This document shows positions 35,923-46,729 of a DNA stretch of 64,000 nt, piece after piece. The number at the start of each line of letters is the position of its first letter. Position 1 is the stretch's first letter. This DNA is from Pisaster brevispinus (lineage: Eukaryota > Echinodermata > Asteroidea > Forcipulatida > Asteriidae). A model generated the notes under the pieces. The model worked only from the letters and a program-made list of their open reading frames with translations. It was not told where the DNA came from and ran no database searches. Both the position numbers and the translations under genes were made by a program. Location of the stretch: assembly GCA_023634235.1 (NCBI GenBank), contig JAMKCF010000011.1:150001-214000 (forward strand). The letters are read 5' to 3'.

Positions 35923-36979
35923 CAGTCATTTGACCAGTTGGGGATCACTTTTTGAATTCACATTGTTTTTGGTTGCAATCTCTTTGACATTTTTAACCAA
36001 AAAGTTTATCAGTTTACCTAAACATGTTATAAAACTAACCAAGTATCCACTGACAAAAAAAGATTAGTACTTTTGAAGAGGCTTTGAGAAAAGTATTGTC
36101 ACCTGTTTGACCAGTTCAGGATCAGTTGATTCTATTCTGAATCAGTAGCTTGCCCTCTATTGCAAACCAATACTCCCATTCATAAAACTGTCTCTCAAGG
36201 ACACAAACTTCACAAGTGTGTTGGCATGGACATGGACTTCCTTTCTCCAGAGAATTTCATGCAAGTGTATTCAACAGCAGCGCAAAAATCCAGCAACAAA
36301 AACACAAAACAACAGCAAAGGCAAATGAAAAGGTGAAGCACGCCTAAAAGCAACATTGACCCAAATATCTATTCTTACAGTCGCAATTTCCTCCTCCAAG
36401 TTTCATTTTCTCACAAAAAAACAATATTCCTACAAGAATTTGTTGAAGAAATGTATCTTAAAAGCAACAAATAAACTTTTGACTGCAGCAGTAAGATTTT
36501 ACCTCACTGAGTGCGGCACCATTTGACGCAATGAGAGATGCTGAGTAGTGAGTGATCCCGAACTGGTCAAGGGTACGATGCCCCCCAAAAGACGATTTTG
36601 GTAATTTCGTCTCCTCAAAAAAACAAGACGACTGCTCAGTATTTACCTGAAATATTTTTAACACATTCTAAGCATTTAACATAAATTTTATTCGCCCTGG
36701 CGTTCAAATTTTAAAAGTGAGAAGTTTTAACAGCGTTTTTCAACCAACATTTTTTTTTAAAATAATGATCAAAATCGCAGACAAATTTCAAGAAAATGGC
36801 CATAATTTTTTTGTTGATGAAGTTTGGAACCTTATTAATGGGTTTGTTGGTTTATTGCATGTTATTCTTCACATGTATCAACAGAAATTGGTAATGTGAG
36901 AAGTAACTTAATTATGGGGTTGTTGCAAAGTTGAAGTGATCCCGAACTGGTCAATGATCCCGAACTGGTCAAATGACTG
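35923..36979. mobile_element. Tc1/mariner-type MITE, copy C
   Basis: TA-CAGTCATTTGACC at the left and GGTCAAATGACTG-TA at the right: clean ends with TA duplication. 1,057 bp, nearly identical to copy A over the whole length, which points to a recent burst or a segmental copy. It ends 16 bp before the LTR retrotransposon. Confidence 0.9.
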
Positions 36980-36995
36980 TACTATTAGTATTAAT

Positions 36996-37727
36996 TGTGT
37001 AATGAACATGCTTTGTGTTGCATTCCAAGCTCCTTTTGTTATAGTGTTTAAACACATGTGCTGGCTCTGTTCTGGCCTACAATGAATGTGGTATGTTGTG
37101 CCAGATGGGGGTACAATGTAGTCACTTATGTTAGTTATTTATCATTCCCTTGCCAGCCACCATTGGCCTGCAAGGAATGTGTTCACATTGTTTGTATCAT
37201 TATTTCCCCTCAATTTAGATTTACTGATTACTAGTGCATTTAAAATAACAAAGAATTTCCTATTGGGTATAAAACCAAGGCACCAAATCTAGGTGTGGCA
37301 TTCTAGAACTGTGGCTTGGGACATCAGGGTGGTCGGACGGCGGCTCTATACTTTTTTATGTATAAACTGAAGGCTCTCAGTACAAAAGTACTAACACAGA
37401 TAGTGGTCAGCCTACATGTATTTATTTCTGTATAAGTTATTATCTGCACGTCGTCCGGCCTGGTTCATATTGTTAAGGTAAAGTTGTATTTATTTATTTA
37501 TTAATCGAGTGAGGAGTGTCCTTAAATTTCCCCAACTCAGCCAGTTGCTACATTTTGCTTTATTAATTGACTTTATTATATGTATTTTGTTCATGTCCCC
37601 TTTGGGGAGAATTACAAGATGAGCGAGTACCTGCATTTCTGTTTCCATTTTTGAGTTGTTTTTATGTCTCTGAGTTTAGCAAGTAGTTCCCCTCCCCTTC
37701 TGGCGGATGCAGAGTTGATCCGTTACA
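36996..37727 (+). repeat. 5' LTR
   Basis: Begins TGTGTAATGAACATG and ends GATCCGTTACA. TATAAAA-like and AATTGACTTTATT sequences lie inside. 732 bp, the same length as the 3' LTR. Confidence 0.95.
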
Positions 37728-37732
37728 GATTT

Positions 37733-37750
37733 TGGTGGCAGCGGTGGGAT
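37733..37750 (+). other. Primer-binding site, tRNA-Leu type
   Basis: TGGTGGCAGCGGTGGGAT, starting 5 bases after the LTR. It is complementary to a tRNA 3' end ATCCCACCGCTGCCACCA, which is that of some metazoan tRNA-Leu genes (from memory). Confidence 0.75.
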
Positions 37751-37858
37751 CGATTTATTGAATTGGGAGAGTACTTCTTGCTGAATTTTTGAGACATTTT
37801 TAATTTTTTTTAATTTTTTAATTATTTTTTTTTGTATGCAAAAATTGCGCGAGCGAAA

Positions 37859-39037
37859 ATGAGTTCGAGAACAGATTTGACCGGTCAGTTGAACCGTACA
37901 ATTAGGCAACTGGACGAGGAAATTCAGTCCAGAAGAGAAAGACTGGCTGAGTTTGGGGTGAATTTACCCCAGAACTCTGATGTCCCTTGCCACGGGTCTG
38001 CCTATTTAATGGGCAGAATAGAATCACGGGACACTCCCACTGGTGTAGATAGAGTTAATTTAGTAGCTAGTACACCTGATTATGATACACCTAATACTGA
38101 ATACTGTTCTTTGCCGCAGTGTACTCGTAAATCAACATGTGAGCCAAAAAATACTACAGTAGCAGCAGGTTCCATAAAACCAATAGTAAACCCTGATAAT
38201 TACGATGGTAGTAAATCATTCGATGATTGGTTAACTAATTTAGATTTATGTAGTCAAATAAATGGATGGTCCATAGAGCAGAAAACTAGGTTCCTAGCCG
38301 TAAGGTTAAGAGGCCCGGCCCTTCAGGTTTATACTGATTTATCTGACGCAAGTAAACATGATTATTCTGCTTTAGTTAAGGCATTGAAAGGTCGATTTTC
38401 CCCACAAGGACAATCATATCTCTTTAGGGCTAAGCTTAAAGTAAGATCTCGCAGGAAAGGTGAAAAGTTACCCGAGTTAGCTAGTGACATTCGAAGACTT
38501 GTCGCAAAGGCATACCCTGATATATCTGCTGAACTACGAGAGGAATTAGGTAAAGATCATTTTATAGAGGCATTGGACTTACCTGAAATTAGAATGCAAG
38601 TTAGACGGGCGAAACCCGTTAGTCTAGGGGATGCCCTTACCACAGCACTGGAGGAGGAAGCTTTTATTCAAGTCGAGTATAACAAGGCTGATATGTTACA
38701 GAGAATACATGTAGGTGCTAATGCATGCCAGAATGAGCCTTGTACTAGCGCTTCACTTGAAGCCAAACAACCCCAGGAAGACCTCAAGGTAAAAATAAAG
38801 CGCCTAGAGCAAGCTGTACAAGAGCTTCAGGGAGTTCTTACCAAACAGGCAGGGAGGTTTCGAAAACCTAGGGGTCCGATAGTCTGTTGGAATTGTAGGC
38901 AAGAAGGACATAGACAATTTGAGTGCCCATATTATAACAATCTGCCACACGCCCAGCCAGATAGAACCGCTGGTGATAAAATCAATCAGCAGGGAAACGA
39001 GGGACGGCTGAGTATGGGGCCAGTGCCCAGCCAATAA
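37859..39037 (+). CDS. gag: Gag of Ty3/gypsy element
   Basis: 392 codons from the first ATG at 37859. The central part (YDGSKSFDDWLTNLDL .. GWSIEQKTRFLAVRLRGPA .. FSPQGQSYLFRAKLKVR) is the retrotransposon capsid region. A CCHC zinc knuckle follows at Cys343-x2-Cys346-x4-His351-x4-Cys356. Gag packages the RNA into particles. The stop TAA shares its last base with an ATG in the pol frame (TAATG), and a slippery heptamer lies 37 bases before the stop. Confidence 0.92.
   Translation: MSSRTDLTGQLNRTIRQLDEEIQSRRERLAEFGVNLPQNSDVPCHGSAYLMGRIESRDTPTGVDRVNLVASTPDYDTPNTEYCSLPQCTRKSTCEPKNTTVAAGSIKPIVNPDNYDGSKSFDDWLTNLDLCSQINGWSIEQKTRFLAVRLRGPALQVYTDLSDASKHDYSALVKALKGRFSPQGQSYLFRAKLKVRSRRKGEKLPELASDIRRLVAKAYPDISAELREELGKDHFIEALDLPEIRMQVRRAKPVSLGDALTTALEEEAFIQVEYNKADMLQRIHVGANACQNEPCTSASLEAKQPQEDLKVKIKRLEQAVQELQGVLTKQAGRFRKPRGPIVCWNCRQEGHRQFECPYYNNLPHAQPDRTAGDKINQQGNEGRLSMGPVPSQ
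38992..38998 (+). promoter_or_regulatory. -1 ribosomal frameshift site GGGAAAC
   Basis: In gag frame the heptamer reads G GGA AAC, a canonical X XXY YYZ slippery sequence. After a -1 slip the frame is exactly that of pol and is open through to the protease. Seven bases downstream, GGCTG (39006-39010) can pair with CAGCC (39028-39032), and TGGG (39015-39018) with CCCA (39026-39029), as alternative stimulatory stems. Confidence 0.65.
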
Positions 39038-42000
39038 TGAGTAATTGCCAGGCCCAGAGTACAATTTTTGTCAGAGCCAAGATTAACAAAATTGATGTGA
39101 AATTTTTGCTAGACACAGGATCATCGGTCACTATCTTACACCCGCATACATGGGAGTTACTGCCTCTAGAAGTTAGACAAAGTTTACAGCCTAGTGATAA
39201 GTCGATAGTAGCAGTCGAGGGTACAACCCTTGAAGTATTAGGTTGTGTAGAAGTAGCCATTGAACTTGGAAAACTAGTAAGACGTCATACAATTTTTGTT
39301 GCACCTATCACTCAGGCAGGCATATTAGGTTTAGATTTTCTTTTGTTGCATGAGGGAACTCTGGATCTACCTAAGAGGAAATTGAGATTCGGATTGAATG
39401 AAGTGCCAATAGTACTAAACAACGAGGCTACTAACATTTGTTGTAGGGTTTCTGTAGCAGAAACAATAACTATACCTTCTGGTCAAGAGGCCATTGTACC
39501 AGGTGAAGTACATGTTCGTGGTGTAGGTACAAGAGGTGGATTATTAGAACCATCCAGTAGTTATGTAGCCAAAGATAATAGTATGTTGATTGGACGAACC
39601 TTTGCCCATTGTGACAAGAATAACTATGTTCCAATTAGAATGTTGAATTTAAAACCAGATGCAACCACGGTATATAAAGGCACGCAAGTGGCTATTTTAC
39701 AACCTGCAATTGTGACTCAAGTTGAGAAGGAAAATGAAGACTCATGTAGCAATCAAGATTTAGCCCCCCAACTAGAAGATCTGTACCAACAAAGCTCTGT
39801 ACATTTAACAAGTAACCAACAAGTTGCATTGAAAAACATGTTACATAATTATGACAGTGTGTTTTCCAAAGATGGTGAACTTGGGCGAACCAATTTAGTG
39901 TATCATAACATTGACACTGGTGATGCTAGGCCAAAGCGACAACCTGCTCGGCGTTTACCTCATCACCAGAGAGCAGAGGCCCAAGATCAGGTTGAAGATA
40001 TGTTAAAAAAAGGAGTGATTTCTCCATCCTTTAGCCCATGGGCAAGCCCAGTGATTTTGGTTACAAAAAAAGATGGGACCAAAAGGTTTTGCATTGATTA
40101 CAGGAAACTAAATGAAGTAACTTATAAAGATGCATACCCATTACCACGTATTGATGATAGCCTTGATGCACTATCTAGCTCTCAGTGGTTTTCGTCACTT
40201 GACTTAGCTAGTGGCTATTGGCAGGTAGAAGTTAACCCCAATGACTGATGTAAAACTGCTTTTACAACAGGATCTGGTTAATATGAGTTTAACATGATGC
40301 CTTTTGGGCTGTGTAATGCACCCAGTACATTTGAAAGATTAATGGAACGTGTGTTAGCAGGTTTACATTGGAGAACTTGTTTAGTGTATATTGACGATAT
40401 TTTGGTTTTTGCTCCGACTTTTGAAGAACATACCGAACGGCTGAGCGAAGTCCTCAGCAAACTTTCAGACGCAGGTCTCAAATTGAAACCCCAAAAATGT
40501 TTCTTGTATAAAAAGGAAGTTCTGTACCTTGGACACATTGTGTCAAACCAAGGAATATCCACTGATCCAGAAAAGATACGTAAGATACTAGAATGGCCAA
40601 CACCATGTAACCTTGCTGACATTCGCAGTTTTCTTGGGCTATGTTCTTATTATAGACGGTTTATTAAGAATTTTGCTCACATAGCGTCCCCAATCCATAA
40701 ACTTACTCACAAAAATGTAGGGTTTAAGTGGACAAGTGAGTGTGAACAAGCATTTCAGGAACTTAAACATAAGTTAACATCTGCAGACTTTCTTGCATTT
40801 CCAGATTTTTCAAAGCCATTCATTCTAGATGCAGATGCTAGTGACCAAGGTATTGGTGGAGTTATTTCACAAGTCCAGGATGGACAAGAGAGAGTAATAA
40901 GTTATGGTAGCCGAAAGTTATCAAAAAGTGAAAGAAACTACAGTGTAACTAAGAAAGAACTGTTGGCTGCCGTGCACTTTGTAAAACAGTACAAACATTA
41001 CTTATATGGAAGAAAATTCACCATACGCACCGACCATGGGTCGTTAAGATGGCTGAGTAATTTTAAAGATGTACAAGGCCAACTAGCCAGATGGATAGAA
41101 ACCTTAAGTGCATTTGACTTTGAAATTTGTTACAGACCGGGTAGTCAACATCGAAATGCAGACTCCCTTTCAAGAATGCCATTTGAAAATAATGTTGATC
41201 CAATAAGTACTGATATTAAAGTGAAACATAAAATAATCAGTTGTTCGCTCAGTGTCTTTTCAGGTTTGGACCCAGCTAAGCTACGGGAGGCCCAACGAGA
41301 TGATAGTGTATTAGCTGCAATAATACAGTTGAAAGATAATTCCTCGGTGAGGCCTCCTGGTAGTCTAATTGCGGGTCTAAGCCGAGAGACAAAGGGATAT
41401 TGGTTCATCTGGGACCAACTAGAGCTAAAAGAAGGTATCTTATATAGACGCTATGAAGATCAAGGATCATCATTTAGACAGTTAGTGGTTCCTAGATCAT
41501 TACAAAAACAAGTACTGGAGTTAGCACATAATAGTAAGACAGGTGGCCACTTAGGTCGTACAAAAACATTTAAGAAGATCCAACGTCACTATTATTGGAT
41601 AGGTTACCGTACATACATAGCGAATTGGATTAGACAGTGTCAAACATGTGCTAGACGAAAAACACCTGCCCCTAAGTTCCGTAGTTCCCTTAAACCTTCT
41701 CTGGTTGGTGCACCTTTTGAAAGAGTTGCTTTAGATATACTGGGACCATTGCCTCGATCAAAAAAAGGCAACAGATATATCTTGATAGTCATGGACTATT
41801 TTACTAAGTGGGCTGAGGCCTATCCTCTCCGAAATCAAGAGGCAGAAACTGTGGCTAAAGTACTAGTAGAGCAATTCTTTTGCCGGTATGGAGTTCCATT
41901 GAGCCTCCATTCAGACCAAGGCTCTAATTTTGAAAGCAACTTGTTTCAATCAGTATGCCGTCTATTAGGAATAAATAAAACAAGAACCACAGCTTATCAT

Positions 42001-42978
42001 CCACAGTCAGATGGACTAGTGGAGAGGTTTAATCGAACTATCTTGGCCATGTTAAGTATGTATGTTTGTGATGACCAGTCAGATTGGGATACGCACATAC
42101 CCTATGTTATGATGAGTTATAGAGCAAGTGAACAAGAGACAACAGGGATTAGCCCAAATAGGATGATGTTTGGTAGAGAAGTTAACCTTCCTCTTGATTT
42201 ACTTGTTTCCCGAAATGAGTTAAGCAAAGAAGAGTATGTAACCCCAGAGGCATATGCATCTGAGATATGTGGTCGCATGCACAAAGCTTTCGAAATGGCT
42301 CGAAATAACATAAAAGGTGAACAAAAACGACAAAAACGCTTGTATGATGCTAAACTCAAGGGTAAACCTTATGCACTTGGCGATAAAGTTTGGTTGTATT
42401 GCCCAAGAAGAAAAGTTGGGCTTAGTCCTAAATTACAATCATTTTGGAAGGGGCCCTATGAGGTCAAAAAGTGTATCTCTGACGCTGTGTATAGAATTGA
42501 AGATGTTAAAACACATTATCGTTCAGTAGTGCATTTTGATAGATTAAAACCATGCCATTTGAGTACTTCTGAACAGGATTCTGAAACGAATATAGACCAC
42601 ACTCTAGAAGACAGCACACCACGAGGAACATCTACACGTCGACCCCCAAAACTATGGAGAGATGTGAGCCCTTTGACTGCTCAAGGAGTGCCATATGACC
42701 CGGATCCACCAGTAGATGCAAGTTTTACATCCGAGATTGGAAGCATTCAAGATGATGGGGCAGAAACACACAATGAAAACGAGACTGGTGTGAGAATAAA
42801 TACAACCACAGACCAATCACCTGATTTACTGCCAAGAGCAAACAGCAACACACAGAGTGATGGGGTAGATGACGCGTTATACGACAGCGATGATAATTGG
42901 ACCGGCCGGCCAATAATATACCAACGTCGACAACGCCAACCTCCACTGTGGATGCGAACTGGAGATTATGTGATCTAA
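39037..42978 (+). pseudogene. pol: Pol of Ty3/gypsy element, interrupted by two stop codons
   Basis: The frame is continuous apart from a TGA at 40246-40248 and a TAA at 40279-40281, 11 codons apart inside the RT. Order: aspartic protease (LLDTGSSVTI near 39106), RT (WASPVILVTKKDGTKRFCID; then after the stops MMPFGLCNAPSTF and YIDD at 40387-40398), RNase H (ILDADASDQGIGG, TDHGSLRWL), integrase zinc finger (H-x6-H .. CQTC), and integrase catalytic residues in ALDILGPL, HSDQGSNF and DGLVERFNR. A GPY/F-type module (FWKGPYEV) ends the integrase. The order RT-RNase H-integrase defines Ty3/gypsy. The TGA sits where Arg is usual, as expected from CGA by CpG decay. Otherwise intact. Confidence 0.93.
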
Positions 42979-43236
42979 CTGAAACTTACATTACGGGTTT
43001 AAAGGTGGCTACAAATGTGAACTTTTTGTATAGTGCCCTTTTGGGCTGCAGACCAACTGTGGACACTTTGAAGTTGTTTGCAAGCTACGTCAGTCGCATG
43101 AAATGTTCAGACAGAATCGACCAGGAACTGCTTGTCCACTAAATTGTTTCACAAATTGTGGTAATTTATTATAATTGGATGAGTAAACTTAATATTTGTA
43201 TCATATTCGTTTAAGGCGTGGGGTCACGCCTTCGCT

Positions 43237-43246
43237 AAGGGGAGGG
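43237..43246 (+). other. Polypurine tract
   Basis: AAGGGGAGGG one base before the 3' LTR; the usual plus-strand primer position. The 260 bp between the pol stop and this tract hold no gene. Confidence 0.8.
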
Positions 43247-43247
43247 T

Positions 43248-43979
43248 TGTGTAATGAACATGCTTTGTGTTGCATTCCAAGCTCCTTTTGTTATAGTGTT
43301 TAAACACATGTGCTGGCTCTGTTCTGGCCTACAATGAATGTGGTATGTTGTGCCAGATGGGGGTACAATGTAGTCACTTATGTTAGTTATTTATCATTCC
43401 CTTGCCAGCCACCATTGGCCTGCAAGGAATGTGTTCACATTGTTTGTATCATTATTTCCCCTCAATTTAGATTTACTGATTACTAGTGCATTTAAAATAA
43501 CAAAGAATTTCCTATTGGGTATAAAACCAAGGCACCAAATCTAGGTGTGGCATTCTAGAACTGTGGCTTGGGACATCAGGGTGGTCGGACGGCGGCTCTA
43601 TACTTTTTTATGTATAAACTGAAGGCTCTCAGTACAAAAGTACTAACACAGATAGTGGTCAGCCTACATGTATTTATTTCTGTATAAGTTATTATCTGCA
43701 CGTCGTCCGGCCTGGTTCATATTGTTAAGGTAAAGTTGTATTTATTTATTTATTAATCGAGTGAGGAGTGTCCTTAAATTTCCCCAACTCAGCCAGTTGC
43801 TACATTTTGCTTTATTAATTGACTTTATTATATGTATTTTGTTCATGTCCCCTTTGGGGAGAATTACAAGATGAGCGAGTACCTGCATTTCTGTTTCCAT
43901 TTTTGAGTTGTTTTTATGTCTCTGAGTTTAGCAAGTAGTTCCCCTCCCCTTCTGGCGGATGCAGAGTTGATCCGTTACA
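43248..43979 (+). repeat. 3' LTR
   Basis: Same start, end and length (732 bp) as the 5' LTR; no difference found on reading both. Confidence 0.95.
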
Positions 43980-46695
43980 ATATAACTAATTATTATAGGT
44001 GGGCTAATGATTCAATTAATCATACTACCATGAGGCATGAGACTACAAACAAGTTCAAGTAGCGCAGCCGTCTTGCTTGAGACAATGTTGTGTCATCATG
44101 TATGGTGTACACTACTACCTAGTAGTCCTAGTTAGTACTAGTGACTAGCCTAGTAAGAATAAATGAACCCCAACAAATCTTTTTTACTTAAATTTGTTTT
44201 ATTACTTTGGAAACTTTATAATTTGTAATGATTTCCAATGAAAACCTTTCGCAAGATGCGAGGCAGCGAGCGAATTGTGATTAGTGTGATCTGTGTAGTA
44301 GTGTGAACTGTGAATGGGGGTGATCAAATTACATTTACAACCAACGATGTTTATGTTTTACTTTGACTTTCAGTTTCATTTTCAACCTAATTTCTGACCT
44401 TCTCATTTACATCTTGGTTAAAATTCCGTATCTGACTGCCACGTTATCCCTTTTGAAAATTAAATTAGTTATTAAATCAATCACAACTTACACAAGCAGT
44501 AGTGGTAGTATAAACAACAACATCATATCACTACCAGACTTCACCTCCTATGCACTATATCATACAGCAGACAGACTGGTGCGGTGGGTGGTACTTGCTT
44601 TTCAATCGTTCACTTTTGTGTCGCTTATGTATCAATCCTATGTTGTCGCTAGGTGGCGCTGTGCCTGTTTTACGGTCAGTTGAGGGCGCACTCTATGGAA
44701 GCATGCAAAATCCAAATTCCGCCTCATCCGTGTGTTTTGTCGTCTACCGTGTTATTGTTGATAACAAACCGCCCATGTGATGAAATATCTTGACCAGCAG
44801 CTGAGCTCTGGGTGTGAACAACAACGAAGAACAAGATAGCTCATTGAATTGGTGTTTCCATAATTTCGACGCCATGAGGTACAGGTAAGGTAATGTTTAA
44901 TCATATTTCCTCGTTTGGCTCGTGTGACCAGTTTCCAAATCCAACCAAGGCACCATGATTGATGGGTTTGTTTTTTTCTTTGAATTGAAAAGAAAAACTC
45001 ATTATTTATATTTATAAATTAATACAATGTTATTGTTATTGTTAATGTTAGTATAGTATTATTAGTATTAACCGAATCTGATGTCCTAATTAACTTCCTT
45101 TGACTTTTGTTTATTATTATTACTATTACTATTAGAACATGGACAGATGGAGCACGCAAACATTTATATTAAAACTGGATGAACGTTGACGTTGCAGCGT
45201 TTTCCCCACGCACCGATCTTCGGTGCCTTCAATTTTTTTCAATAGCATTCCATTTTTTTTTTTATATTCATGTTCTGCAGGATAAACAAAAATTTCCAAT
45301 TTTATAGTTTCGGTTTGGTGCTGAGACGCCCTTAAGAATAATTATCGAATAATATTAAAAATATTCTGTATTAATTTCCATCTTCAATAAAAAAAAACTT
45401 AAAAAAAACCAGCAAGCACCTTAGCTGTTTTTTTTGTTTTTTTTGGTGGGGGGGGGGGGGGGGGGGGGCGGGTGATTATAAAATTTTATTTTTAAAAATG
45501 AAAAGATTAAAAGAAAACACCAAACACAAACAAAAGGTTAAAATAAATACCTTGCATCAAACACATACTTGTATTGTATAATTACATAAATTTCTCACAG
45601 CCATACTGTTTATAAACTTCATCGCTGTTTGTTTATTCATCCCTCCAAAGTGAGGGTTACACCCTTCCTCCATCCATGGTTACACTAACTTTTCAAAACT
45701 GTGAGAAAATGATATAAGGCACTTAGCGTCTTTAGGCCATTGTATTTTTTTTCCCAGAATGCTCAGCTGAAAGCAGAGTCACGTGATTCGATCATCGTGA
45801 ATTGTAAATTGAAAAAGTGTTTGTTGAAACTTTTTAAGCGGCCTCAAAAAATATTTATGGCCCAGACAGTATGACATATTTTTGTACCTTGTAAGGCCTA
45901 AATACAATTTTTTTTTTTTTTACAAGTAAAACTTAATAGTGGAGCCTTACCTGTCTCCAAGTTTTGGTTAACAGTGAGGAGACTCGGTGTTTGGCAAGTA
46001 GAAAATGTAACTTTGTATTCGTGGGTTGTTTACATCGCGCGCAGTGACGTAAAAGAAGTACCACGATTTCATGTACGGGGCGCCCTACGATTCATCTCAA
46101 CTCAATCATTGGGAGTGCAAAAAACCATGCCCCACTAACCGGGACAATAGTGGGGACTTGGCCGCGGTGCAAAACTACAATTTTGCTTTTCCTGCCATAC
46201 CTGGACAATAATGGAAATTATGGAGGTTGTACAGTTTGTTGCCCCGCCCTTCCGGGACAATAGCGGGGACTTGGCAAGGTTAACTTTTTTGTCATGTGCC
46301 ACATGCTGGGGTCAGGATTGTGAAAGTGTTGTGACAAATAAAGGAAAATAAATACCCTGCAAGGGCAGGGGGCGAACATGGGGAAGTCGTCCCCACCCCC
46401 CCCCACCCCTTGCTGGTTACACCACTGCATGTGTACTACTTTTATTACTGCAGTGTAGTACTACAGTACTACACGTAGTTGCGTAGCCCATTGTTTTTCT
46501 TGATCATAAAATCATGGGGATAGATCATTTATTTCCTTCCGTTTGCCAATATCAATTTTGACTTGGACCATGAATGTGAAAGAAAAAAACCCTTAAAAAC
46601 TAGCACAAACCCCTTTTTCCCCTTCAATTGTAAAAAAATGATTAGTAGTATAGGCAATATTGTTGATTTAAATCTGTTTGTCATTATGTGAACAG
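43980..46695. other. Upstream region of TAF1C, no recognised coding exon
   Basis: Contains AT-rich sequence, a long G run near 45447-45468 and T runs. A possible non-coding first exon ends at 44884, where ATGAGGTACAG is followed by GTAAGG. Spliced to 46696 this would create a five-codon upstream ORF ending at TAG. Confidence 0.4.
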
Positions 46696-46729
46696 ATTTT
46701 AGTTCCTTCATCTCCTGGTGGTCGAACCA

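Larger units (their letters stand above)
36996..43979 (+). mobile_element. Full-length Ty3/gypsy LTR retrotransposon
   Basis: Two 732-bp LTRs, a primer-binding site, gag, pol in the order protease-RT-RNase H-integrase, and a polypurine tract make a complete 6,984-bp Ty3/gypsy element. The LTRs look identical by eye, so insertion is recent. Pol is broken by two stop codons, so this copy cannot make full Pol. No clear 5-bp target duplication is seen (TTAAT left, ATATA right). Confidence 0.95.

Noticed and set aside
44363..44683. 106-codon plus-strand frame with hydrophobic residues
   Set aside because: AT-rich, no splice or domain support, and no neighbouring exon in phase.
46718..46729. Earlier GTG start for TAF1C
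   Set aside because: The first ATG is at 46730; the frame upstream reaches a TAG within the same exon.
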